The notes under the pieces are model-generated. The model was not told the origin of the DNA. It did no database searches and was given only the letters and a program-made list of their open reading frames with translations. Below are positions 1-11,100 of a stretch of 64,000 nucleotides of DNA, piece by piece. The DNA comes from Reticulitermes speratus (Eukaryota > Arthropoda > Insecta > Blattodea > Rhinotermitidae): positions 46,309,635 to 46,373,634 of the forward strand of contig JAJKFL010000005.1 in the NCBI GenBank assembly GCA_021186555.1. The letters run 5' to 3'. Each line of letters starts with the position of its first letter. The first letter of the stretch is position 1. The translations under genes and the position numbers were made by a program.

Positions 1-222
1 ACCTGAGTCGCTACCTGTTGGAGACAATTGCTGCTGCAGAGATGGAGAAGAGTTGCTGCAGAATGAAGCTGATGCTCGCCTCACTCGTTGAGGTCTGTTG
101 CCTCCTCCCCCTTGAATCTCCCACTGCTCACGCCGCACACTATTCCCAGAGATAGGGCTTTTCATTCCACCATGCCTTGTGCCATAGCAATGGCTCCATA
201 TGCCATTGCACTGTACACGTAC
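1..222 (-). CDS. Putative further chiffon exon, running out of the window
   Basis: Open on the minus strand for all 222 bases after a good acceptor (gtccttgcag) just above 222. It encodes 74 residues rich in Gly, Arg, Gln and Ser, with a patch SASFCSNSSPSLQQQ near the window edge. This is typical of disordered regions of nuclear regulatory proteins. The acceptor at 222 is in phase 0, which does not match the phase-2 donor at 795. A weaker acceptor (gcacaag) upstream of the HGGMKS segment would restore the phase. Either a small exon is missed, the inner acceptor is used, or this belongs to another gene on the same strand. Confidence 0.4.
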
Positions 223-794
223 CTGCAAGGACATTAGAGTTAACTGTCACTACTGCATTCTATCACCAAATACTTTACATGGGTTATGCCACTGTACACA
301 ATGATCCACTGCTTGCATAGGATACATGATGGCTGCCCTCAGATTGACAATGAGAAGTACAGGGTTCAGCAGAGAGCAAAGCAGCATCAGCTTACTTTAA
401 TTGACATGTGGAAAAAAGAACTAATTTCATTTTTAATGCAACATAGTATTAATTTAACACATTTCATTTTAATGGCTATGTAAGTTTCCATTTCCTTGAT
501 GTTATGTTCCTTTAATAGATCCCTTCAGAAGTGTAAAATCCAGGTTCACCGTATTTGCTGCAACAACCACATTTCATGCTATTACAAAATCTCATTATAA
601 TAGACTTATACTGTAATACTAACAATCCTAATGTCATTACTCTACCCCTCAGACGTTAAATAATAAGTCATATGTGCCAGTTCTATCTGTGAAATGCACA
701 AGCAAGGCATAGAATGGGATAATCAAGTGTTAAAAAGGACTGTTTTATGTGTCATGTACCTCTAAACTGTCTTTCTGCGGAAGCAACATCTTAC
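223..794. other. Presumed intron between the two putative distal chiffon exons
   Basis: AT-rich, with no recognised repeat or coding signal apart from the alternative-frame extension (745-794) of the neighbouring exon. Confidence 0.4.
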
Positions 795-1022
795 TGTTTT
801 CTTCCAATGATTGCTTCACACTCGAGGATGAACGTGTAGCATGATATCCATTTGCATTTGAAAACTGGAGTCTGCTTTTTTGAAGATGGAGAAAGTGGTT
901 GATTTCCTTTCCATGCAGCTGGGGAGGAGAGGGGAGTTGATGTATCTAGGGAAAGTGTATGCGGCTTCACCACACTACGCAGAGAACGACGATTGCTACC
1001 ACTCAACTCGGCTGGGCAGGGG
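795..1022 (-). CDS. Putative downstream chiffon exon
   Basis: An acceptor (tttgttacag) precedes 1022 and a strong donor (gtaaga) follows 795. The 228 bases between are open in the frame that continues phase 2 from the zinc-finger exon at 8108. The product is Ser/Pro-rich and basic (SNRRSLRSVVKPHTL, then LDTSTPLSSP), like the low-complexity tails of chiffon proteins. The final 30 residues in this frame look less natural (WISCYTFILECEAIIG). The +1 frame over 745-945 is also open and reads as Ser-rich sequence, so a single-base error in the TTTT run near 850 is possible. Other exons may lie between this one and 8108. Assignment to chiffon rests on strand, phase and composition only. Confidence 0.45.
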
Positions 1023-1797
1023 CTGTAACAAATGACATGAAGAGTGTTTCAGTAACCAATCAGTTTCACTTTTATGTCTCATCTCCACTGTCTGAAATAA
1101 ATTAATTTTTTGCTTTAATCGTGCCACTAGTCAATTCCACAATGAGTTTGCATTATTTTACAATATAATTAATTTGCAACTGGCATACAGTCATTATAAA
1201 CTACTGAAGGGAATTCGGTCATACAGTACATCTGATGGTGGTAAAAAGAAGTTTCCTGTAAACAGAACATAATGGAATGAATATTACTGGTGTGCTATTG
1301 GAAACTGCATAAAATCTATATTCACTTTCCTGTTTGATTATCATAATTAATCCTTCGACGACTTCTCCCAATGGCACCATGCTTGTCCTTGCAGATACAC
1401 TTAAATTGTAGCAAGTCCCTGCAGATGCAATGTTATTTTTACTTCAGATCATCTCACCTGTACATCATTAAATAAAATGCACTCTTTGGGCACAGAATGA
1501 AACGGAGGAGGATGAGGCTGCCATCTATTGATGATGATGAAATACAACAATCTACAAGCAAACTTCATAAAATTTCACAAATATGGGATAGCTGAAAACA
1601 GTGGCCAGTGCTCTGCAGACAATATTAGCCTACAACAGGTTAATTAGGAATTAAAAGCATATGCAATTTAACAGCATGATGATAAACATTACCCACAAAT
1701 TTTGTACAGTGCTTTTTACTGTGGTCAATCTCATGAATGTCAGTGATAAACCTGACTCATATGTACGGTGGTTTTCCAGATGCATGTTACTGCAATT

Positions 1798-3047
1798 TAA
1801 CCTTTATCGCCCGGGCTTTTTAAATCCCAAAGCAGCTGCTAACAGCCGGAGTTCTTTACTTTTAAATGCCTATTTCTGTGTCTGATGATATTATCCTTTG
1901 TATTACATACATTTTTAAACCTAAAAACTTCAAATAAAAAGTACACCTGAAGAATGGATCCATCTACCCATTCCCGAAGTTTTGACAACAACCCACCTAT
2001 TTTTACAGAGCTTAGTTCAGGATCCTTTTTAAATTTGTTCATTTTCACTTTCAGTTTCTGGAATTATTTCAAATATCTACTTGCATCAATGCAAGTACAC
2101 TGTGCTACAAAATTTTCAGCCATGTGTACATGGGTATCTGAAATTATTTAAAGTTAGCAAATTGTTTATGTTTCATAAAACTGTGGCTTATCTGGGTGGT
2201 CATATGAATGAGTTCATATTCCTTCTTCGAATTAGTGCTGGAGGAAATGAACTCGAACACGTCTATCACATTTCCTTCTTTCTGCTGCAAGTACTTGTAT
2301 ATGATTTTTGCACATTGTAGTTTTGTGTTCATGTCTAGCTGGAATCAACAAGTCTGTCTACACCCTGTCATCGTCTTCATCATCATCATCATCATCATTA
2401 ACACTACAGCCCACTATGAGCCTTGCTACCCGTAGAACTTTCTTCCACGAGTCATCCCTGGCAACCATCCACCATCTTTGGATCCCCAACTTCCTCAATC
2501 TTCCACACACCATCCATCCACCATTCCCCACTGTCCTTCCTTAAAGTCTGAAATCCATGATTCTGCTGGGTATTTCATTACTACCTATTCTTTGTAAATA
2601 TCCTGCCCATCTCAGCCTTACCACATTAATCTTTCTAATAATATCCAGTGACCAGTAAAGATGGAACAATTTCTGACTGTACCTTATTCTCCATTCTCCT
2701 TTCTCTTGCACTGGACCAATATCTTATGTAATATCTTCCTTTCAAAGATACACAGTCGTAATTCACCTCATTGTGTTAAGCCCATCTTTCACCTCCATAT
2801 ATCAGAATGGGTCTAACAAGGGTTTTGTACATACTGACCTTTGTTTCATGAGTAAGCAACTGTGATTTAACCTTTAGTAGATGGATTTAAATGCCAGCTG
2901 TATCTCGTGATGGCCTGAGTTTTTCTGGCTTTGCACGGACATTTAAGTTTCTACCAAGTAAAAACACGGAGACCAAAATATGACAAGCTAAGCCATTTGC
3001 CAGTAAATTTTATAGCCCAGCTATGGTACTGTAGGACGATAAAGGTT
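1798..3047. mobile_element. Candidate TTAA-bounded element (piggyBac-type ends)
   Basis: The left edge reads TTAACCTTTATCG at about 1798, and the same 13 bases occur inverted as CGATAAAGGTTAA ending at about 3047. PiggyBac-class elements insert at TTAA and often start with CCYTT. No transposase is seen inside; instead a non-LTR fragment occupies 2330-2860. The short match could be chance, so this is tentative. Confidence 0.3.
2330..2860 (-). mobile_element. Non-LTR retrotransposon, 3' end of reverse transcriptase (dead)
   Basis: Read on the minus strand, this region gives the typical C-terminal landmarks of RTE-like reverse transcriptases: MYKTLVRPILIYGGERW near 2835, then RLRWAGYLQRI near 2600. 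It is followed by a degraded tail domain and an (ATG)n-type tail at about 2375-2400 (plus strand catcatcatcat). Stops and frameshifts are frequent. A 5'-truncated, inactive copy in the long intron after 8108. Confidence 0.75.
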
Positions 3048-3359
3048 AAAGTGTCTTTGTAGTCCATAGTAACACTTATTTGCATTCTATATTCATCTGC
3101 TAATTTCTTCCTTTTTATCATTGATCTCATTAACTAGTATGTACTATTTCAAAATTACATTCCATAATTTTAATGTATGGCTCAACCATTGTTTGCTTTC
3201 TATTTCCTTTAACTGCCATGTATTTAGTTTTTTCTTCCTTTACTTTCAATCCCATTGCATCAGCAATAAAATATGTCAGGCCAGGCAGTGCAGACTGTGT
3301 TTAGTCATGCTTGGAGATTCATATACATTTGGCTTTGCTGGGTGGTGAGTTGTGTTGCT

Positions 3360-4991
3360 TCCAAGTGCATTAGTAGGGCTAGAAAGCGAAAGCTTACTGA
3401 ACGAGAATTCACAGAACTGATATTAGAATTCGACTCGTTGATGCACATTCACCTGAAGACAACATTTCTCCTCACTGACACTGACAGTGACACAGATAAC
3501 ATTACTGACACAAACTGCACACAGTGGACTTAAAACATACAATTGCAACCTTATACACCTGTAGTCCACAGGTTTACAGGGGGTCTCAGTGGGTTATGAC
3601 AGAGTCACCCCACATCATTAAAGACTATCCTACTTCAAGTTTTCATGCTTGTCTTTTTTGAAATAGACAACTGATGGTGGAAAAGACAGATACTATCACC
3701 AGTACTTGGACACACTGGATGAAGGACAGTCCACTCTGCCTGACAAGACTGTTCACAAAATGTATTTTGTCTTTGTCAATTATTGTGCAGATGGAGCATG
3801 ATTAGAGGGATACTTTGAAAGATTACTGGTTGACCCAAGAACAGTGTTACATGCCTTTTATGGAAACATCATGAAATGGGATAGGTCCTTTCATGTACTT
3901 AAAACAGTTCTGCATTTTAGTGACAACAAAAATTAACCTGTCAAGACTAATGAAAGCTATAACTGACTGTGGAAAATTACAACTATATTTTATGGCAAGC
4001 TCAGTGATTTGTATGCTAAATATTACAGCCCAACGGAACATTTAGCAGCTGATGAAATTATTGTGCTCTTCAAACGCAGAGTCATTTTCAAACAATACAT
4101 ATGGAATAAACACAAATGGTTGGGGATCAAAATCTACAAGCTGCATGATTCTAAGCGATATACATACAATATAACTGTATTTAACCAAAGACAGGAAACG
4201 TGCAAATTCTTCAATGACAGCTACTCATGCAGCTGTAACTAGAGTTACTTGAAGGCCTGAAATTTTGGGACAAAAACTATACAAGGAGAACTTATTTCAT
4301 CTCCAGTGTTATTTAACAGTTTAAATACTAAGAAAATTTACTGCTGTATGACTGACCTAACAGAAAAGGGATGCCAAAGAATTTTGGACATAAAATGAAA
4401 CTGAAGCAGGGTGACAAAGACTAGAGTGAAAGGCAACCTGACAGCCATAGTGTGGAAAGACAACAAAATGTAAGATCCTGATAAACAGCATTCTCCACAA
4501 GCACAGGGCAATTTCTGTGAAGGGCAGTGAAAAGTCCTGAAAACTGGCCACAGTACAAGACTGTAATAGACAGATTGGGCATGTGAACAAACCTTACCAC
4601 ATGATAAAATCTTACTCCATTAGCAGACTGGGAATGGAGAAAGAAGCTGTTTTCCCACCTTCTGGACCTTACCATTCTCAACAGTTTCTTAAATCCTTCT
4701 TACCTCTTGTGGTTCATAACTATCATACTGACTATTCAGACTGATGTTGGTGAGGAAGTGGGAAGGATACCTTGACTTCATACATGAGAAGGAAGACATG
4801 CCCCGCCCACCAGCCATAACAAAAAGATTTGAAATAACATACAACGCCGGCCTTTGACAGAAAGAGAATTTGGTACCTACGTGTTCTGCTAAAATAAAGG
4901 AACAAGAAAAAAATTCAAGTGTCCAGAATGCCATGTGGGCTTGTGTGCTAGCCCATGTTTTGAGGTATATCACACCAAACTGCATTTCTGA
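3360..4991 (+). pseudogene. piggyBac-family transposase relic
   Basis: The plus strand carries an eroded piggyBac transposase across several frames. It starts with a basic N-terminus (RARKRKLTEREFTELI near 3380), then DRSFHVLKTVLHFSDNKN near 3885 and LYAKYYSPTEHLAADEIIVL near 4010-4065. VIFKQYIWNKHKWLGIKIYK follows near 4085-4140. The end, about 4910-4991, is an intact-looking cysteine-rich domain (KCPECHVGLC, then SPCFEVYHTKLHF and a stop), the DNA-binding C-terminus of this family. The stretch 3973-4242 is open, but stops and indels break the rest. No clear terminal repeats were found. Inactive. Confidence 0.85.
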
Positions 4992-5190
4992 AAACCAACT
5001 GTCACTAAACTGGACAAGCAGAGCACACAGACATTCATTAAATATTACCACTGTAATTACTGAACTGCTATTTTTCCACTTGCATTTTCTTGACGAAATA
5101 AGGGGGGCGTACTTTTGTCATGTTCATAAAAAAGAAAACAAGAATGACTGTTTGGAGACATCTGTAAATAATTCATGACTACTGCAAAAT

Positions 5191-5585
5191 CTGTCACCCT
5201 CGGTGGACTAGTGGTTAGCGTGCTCGCCACTGGACCCAAGGTTTGCGGGTTCAATCCTGGACGAGGTCGATGGATTTTTAAGGGTGATAAAAATCCGTAG
5301 CACAACTTCCTTCGGAGGGGAAGTAAAGCCGTCGGTCCCATGTCGTAGATTTACAGCATGTAAAAGAACCTTACGGGCATGAATAGAGATGTTTCGTAAG
5401 CAAAATTCAGTGGCCATTTCTCACCCAAGTCTCCTGACTGACTGCTAGATGGCTCTGGCAGTCATATCAGGATTAGAAATTGTGCAGTCAGTGGACTGGT
5501 CACCCACTACAGAATGCACACTTCCAGACCAAGAAACCTCTGAAAAGAGGCCCTATGCTCCGCAAGGAGCGACAGGAAGTAACTA
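5191..5585 (+). mobile_element. tRNA-derived SINE, copy 1
   Basis: The head resembles a tRNA: A-box region GGACTAGTGGTTAGCGTG and B-box GGGTTCAATCC at about 5246. The unrelated body (ATTTTTAAGGGTGATAAAAA, then TTCCTTCGGAGGGGAAGTAA) is shared with the copy at 25451. Flanked by a perfect 10-bp target-site duplication ACTGCAAAAT at 5181-5190 and 5586-5595. Diverged from copy 2 and without its trinucleotide tail, so older. Confidence 0.9.
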
Positions 5586-5599
5586 ACTGCAAAATATGT

Positions 5600-6860
5600 A
5601 TGGGTGTAAAAAAAAAACTACTACGACATTTTAACTAGACTTCCAGACAAAATCTTATACCTACCCAAGCTTTTAGACAAATACAGTGAATAAGAGCCCT
5701 GTCTAAATTTTAAAAATATTATGAAATAGCAGGATATTGTTTTCCCGTTCAGACGAAGAGGAAATTTAATGTGGCGTTTTCCCATTCGGCCATTAAACAT
5801 TGTAGAGCATTCAACACTGAAACACCAATGTGCTTCTTAAACAAAGGCATAAGGTGTTAAAAAAAATTTAAGATGAGGTCATGTCCCACAACTTCCAGGT
5901 GCTAGGTACCTATATAGGCAGATATTAAACATACAGATGCAGGAGTATGACATTAATTTGGACTTCTACTGACACAGAATAATTTAAAGGACAGCTGGAC
6001 CATAAGTTCTTATGCAACCTTCTGCTTATATTTGGAGACAAAATGTCAAATACCTGCAAAGTGTGTAATCTTATAATCTGATTTATATTTATAATCACAC
6101 ATGAGATTTATATACTGCTATCAACACGCTGACTCTCAAAAGAATCTTCCAGCGTGTAAGGCGCCACTGATCTAATATTTAACAAAAGCCAGTATGACTT
6201 GATATGGAGGCCAACAAATCCAAGGACAGTGATAATGACAAAAGAAAAGCAGTGTAATCAAACTTGGATAACACCAATGGGCACAGTGAAATCAGGATAA
6301 CACCTGGCATAAAATAAATGAGGTTTAATGAAGAAACTGAGCATATTAAGTACTCTTAACTAATTTTTAAACTGTGGCAGTTTCTGTCAGAAACAGAATT
6401 TAGTAACAACATATTTCAAACTCAAAATTGTTTCAAATCAGGTCTTATTTCTAACGAAACATATTTCAGGTATCACCCCAATTTCAATACAGTGTCATGT
6501 CGGAGAACATTTAAAAGAGGAATGTACAGCTACAACTGACATTGCAGAAATACAAGATAAACTGTGCTGTAAAAACTTCGCAGGGTTTACCTACCCAGTC
6601 GCTGAGAAGGAGCTAGTGATCGCTTGTGCTAAGATGTCATCTGCAGCCAATCAGATGATGCTGATGTCGGGTAAACGCAGACCTTGATACAGTAAAAATA
6701 AATATGTACGAAATGTTTGGTGTGTACTACACAGCGTGTCATGTCGTTCTACCTTCAATTAAATTTAGAAAATCACCACTTTTTAAAATTTTACTTTTAC
6801 CAACAGAAGAAATCTATTACTGCTCAACAGCAAACACAATATCCTCATTTCGTTTCCTTT
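5600..6860. other. Intron stretch without recognised features
   Basis: AT-rich sequence inside the presumed long chiffon intron. No open frame, repeat or RNA structure that I can support. Confidence 0.5.
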
Positions 6861-6869
6861 CCAGGTGAT

Positions 6870-6870
<1 letters not shown>

Positions 6871-6904
<34 letters not shown>

Positions 6905-6912
6905 CATATACA
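6871..6912. repeat. (TA)n/(CATA)n microsatellite
   Basis: Alternating TACA and TA units, with an uninterrupted (TA) run of about 11 units at 6883-6904. Confidence 0.9.
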
Positions 6913-7289
6913 TGTGATATACACCTCTCAGTATAATTTTTCCAATTTACTGTAATGGACACACACATACACAGTGTGCCAAAATATTACTTTAGAAGTT
7001 TAAGAAGTACAAATCTACACCTCACTAACTAGTATAGTTCACTGCATTCTCACGAAGTGTATCATCTGTTCTCAGTCGCCACTTAATTTTTTTGCAAGGA
7101 GATATGTCTGGTTACTTGCAGATCTTCAGTCAGACTTTTATTCTGAATGAGATGTGATGGCACGAAGACGTTAACAGGAGTCAAAACAACATATACTGTA
7201 TTTGGTGAAGTTTAAAACCCTAAACCACTCATGGTTTACCAACAGCAGTTCACATATACATATCATCCCTGTGTTCCTGTCCTTGTAAC

Positions 7290-7455
7290 TACATCCATGC
7301 AGCACAAGTCCTTGAGAAGGAACAGTTTCTCGGCTAGTCACGAAATTCACCACATTTTACGGAACCCAAAGTTCATTACTGTTCACAGTAGCCTGCCACT
7401 GGTCCCTATCCACAGCAAGATGAATCAGTCCACACCCTCCAATGCTGCATTTAAA
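7290..7455. repeat. Dispersed repeat family L, copy 1 (probable LINE 3' region)
   Basis: Shares an ordered set of phrases with copies at 10785, 34299 and 39125: CTTGAGAAG, a CACGAAATT-like phrase, then a TTTTACGGAACCCAAAG-like phrase, CATTACTGTTCAC, and CTGCCACTGGTCCCTATCC. In antisense such copies encode fragments like NFLSS seen in insect retroelement ORFs. Confidence 0.6.
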
Positions 7456-7460
7456 TGAGT

Positions 7461-8107
7461 ATTTGTGCTAATGCAACAGATTCAATAAACAACCTGATGC
7501 CAATACCAGACTCAAACTGGCTTGTTTGATTAAAGCTTGTCACTTGTTTATCAATGAAAATGGATGTCCAAGCAAAGCAGTCTTTACCTTCACTTTACCA
7601 TGCAATGAAATTTCATGTCTTGGGAAAGTCACTAACATTAATTCATGGGTTTCATCAAATTAAGCAGAAATATTTAGAACCTGTGCTTAACGCATATTTG
7701 GAACATATAACTGTAATTACCAAAATGCACAATAAAGGCACATAAAGATAAATGTAAGAAACTTAAAAGAAATAAGACTAGAATTGTGACATAAACTGTA
7801 TGCACACATCAGTACCAGTTTTGGACTTAGAAAACTTTAATTGCTCTGTTTGTCTTGCATAAACACTACCTACCTACTGAACTACACTGTATTACATTCC
7901 AAAAGACCATAACTTTAATATTCACCAACATGTGAACCTCAAATATTCATCTAACATGACTGTATGTGAACAGATTTAAAAACATGTTCTGCTTAGACTC
8001 AAGTACAGTAAGTTATGAATTTAAATGTTGCCATGGGAGGGAAACTTATGCTGTAATAAAAATCAGATTAAAAATATATTGTTTGATATAATGATTGTGT
8101 TGAGTAC
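7461..8107. other. Intron flank without recognised features
   Basis: AT-rich intron next to the chiffon zinc-finger exon. Nothing else supported. Confidence 0.5.
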
Positions 8108-11100
8108 CTTATTTCGTCTGCTCCATTAAGCTTAAGGAAAGTGTCCATCGTCGGTCCTCGATTGATGAGCTGATCCAATGAGAGAAAGTTGTTTCTGTTC
8201 CCTACAAACTGTGTGTGGCGATCACTTTGTAGATGTTTCTTCTGATCTACAAAGGTTAACTGACATATTTCACAGTAGCCTGATACAATTGCAGAATTTT
8301 GTAACGCTACTGCAGTATCATTCCCTCGCTGCAGACGACTCCGAGCCTTTCGAGTCATTCTGCAAAACCAATGCTGCATTTCAAACACTAATCCAGCAGT
8401 CAAAGAATCATATGAAACACAGATCTCTTTTACACCAAATAATGATTCACTGTTTGCAACATAGCCCCAATACAGGTTAAGATAACAAAATGCAGCACAA
8501 ATGAAATGCACTATGCCTTATAGATATTTGTAACCCAAATCATAAATCAAGAAGATGAAGCGCTATTCATCCTTCATGCAAATTACAATGAAATAATACA
8601 TCCAAACACCTTCATTGCTGTTTATTAGTTTACTTAATGATACTGTATCAAATGGACAGTTATACAGCAATGAATGGGGCAATGACAGAGTATTACAGTA
8701 TCTCTAAAACTATGAGCGCACCACAACATGAATTTCTCCACATAATCTCCATCTGAAGGTGTAAACAGAACTAATTTCCAAAATTTGTAGTACATATTTA
8801 TTCAGACTGAAAGTCTGTTATTCACAGTACACCTTATAACAAATGTCCATTGTAATATTGTTGGTGCAGCCTTGTATGTGCTGATGTTTCCATTTCTCTA
8901 AGTTACATAGAAAAATGAAAGTGGCATAGGGTATGGCCAATGGCGTTCATGTGCTAAGCCAGGACACCCATCCCCACTAGCATTAGAGCTCTCAATCCAG
9001 AGTAGATGGGAAGAGTTAAAAAAAAAAATCTAAGTATGGGCTTATGGAAGTTATTATGTACAGCTCCACACCCTCATGCCAGCCAGTCCTGTATTTCTCT
9101 CTCTGTTACCTAAACGGAAAGTGAATAATGCAGAGGCAGTGGTCTTATTACATTGTGTGGCCTGGGTCAAGAAAATTTCTTATCAATTATGGCAAAACTT
9201 TTAAACAAGTCATTTGTAGCACAGTGTTTCTAATTTTGAAATCTTTAAAGTTTAACTGGCAAATAGTAAAACAACTGGCACTAATAATACACTCCTATAC
9301 ACACATACACAGGCATGCATGCACACATGAATGCAAACACGCGTATGCATACACACACGCGCCTGCAAATGACACAGAAGTACTGTGATAAATCCTTACA
9401 ACTACCATTTTTACTCAGTGGTAAGCAAATAAAACCCAAGTTAGGTCAATTTGCATGATCACATTTGCAATGTATGTCACCAGAATTCTCATCATCATCC
9501 AAAACACATATGGCAGTTTTTCACCCATGCCCCGAGTTCTAACTTACCAACAACATTCACTCAATTTCAGTCTCACAGAATATCTCCTAATTTCTTCACT
9601 GACTCCCACACTGCTACTAGTTACAATTAGATATCTGTAAAAATATGCATTTAATTCTCATTGCAACATGTACGTTGCCAAATGCAAATCTGGCTATTAA
9701 ATGTATTCACAACAATTTTTTGCTCTCTTACAAACTTGTTAGAACATTCACTGTAAACCACAAACAGTATTGTTTATGTGAAGTTTTCTGGGTTATGCCA
9801 AAATAATGTGTGTTTACCATCATATTTTGACATCACCTACTTCTTTTGGCAGATGTCAACACCAGTCAACTTTTCACATGAGCTAGTTTTGGAGTTTAGC
9901 CATTCACACATACAATGGCAATCATTGGTGTCCGCAATGGTGAATCTTCGGGTTCCACTAAGCTGAGAGACACCACAAAAATGCATATTTTGAATTAAAG
10001 AAGTTTGTATAATTGGGACAAGGTAACATCACATTTTGGAGTTTTCACACACATAATTTACAAAGTATCTTAAGATTTGAGGTCCTGATAATGGAAGAGA
10101 TTGATATTGTGCCCCTCTGGGTACTGACAACTGCCATCTTCAGCTTCAACCTGAACAAAAGGATGGAAACAGCTATATTCCACCAAACTGTTGGTTGCAA
10201 CCTACCATACTACAGCACAGCATCACAATCCTGCAGATGATGATATGTAAAATACATTTTAATTAGAAGAACTTTCGAGTCACTGCCAATTCTGAAGTCA
10301 AGAATGTAATACCTTATACATACCAGATTATATGGGAACGAACCTTGCGGCATCCAATGGATGTTCTGTTGACCGTGACACATCTTGTGCTTCATTTTCT
10401 TCCTTCCTCTGTTTTGTTGTGGGCTGGTGTTTCTTCTCTGACAATTTAGGAACTGTGAATGGACAACCTCCTACTCCGAAGTCCAAGTTAATAGTTGGCC
10501 ACACTGACAGCTCCTTATATACAGGCCTGGAATTCCTGTTAAAACCAAATAATGCATGAATTCTTTCTTCAAATTTCTGAGAAAATGAAGAATGCTATTC
10601 ATCAACCCACCTCTATTAATGGAGCTCCGGTATCTTTCATCCACCTTGGGCAATTACACAACTTCAGTCCTGTATATGGTGCATATTCTTCTCATACATT
10701 CAATTCGCCATCAGACAACTTACGTAGAAAGACATACATTTTGTATAAACGTGTGTTCCCATATTTGTGGCACACAGTTCTCCTTCAGAAGCTAATGGCT
10801 ACTATGCTACTCAAGAAATTTCTGTCTTTTATGAAAAACTGAAGGTCCACTCCAGTGTTTGCAAGACCCTGCCACCGGTCCTGTCATGAGCCAAGTAAAT
10901 CCAGTCAACACCTTCTTATCCTATCTCCATTTACATATTAGCCATTATCTATGCCTATGTCCTCCAAATGGCCCCTTCCATTCATGATTTCTGACCAAAT
11001 TTTTAAGCCTTTCAAACCCCTAACCTCCACCTCTGCCACCAAGCAAGCATGCAAACATGCACACCCACATATATTTACCGTTTAAGAAACCACCTCTTTA

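Noticed and set aside
9290..9362. Regulatory element from dense alternating purine-pyrimidine
   Set aside because: Looks like an ordinary degenerate CA microsatellite.
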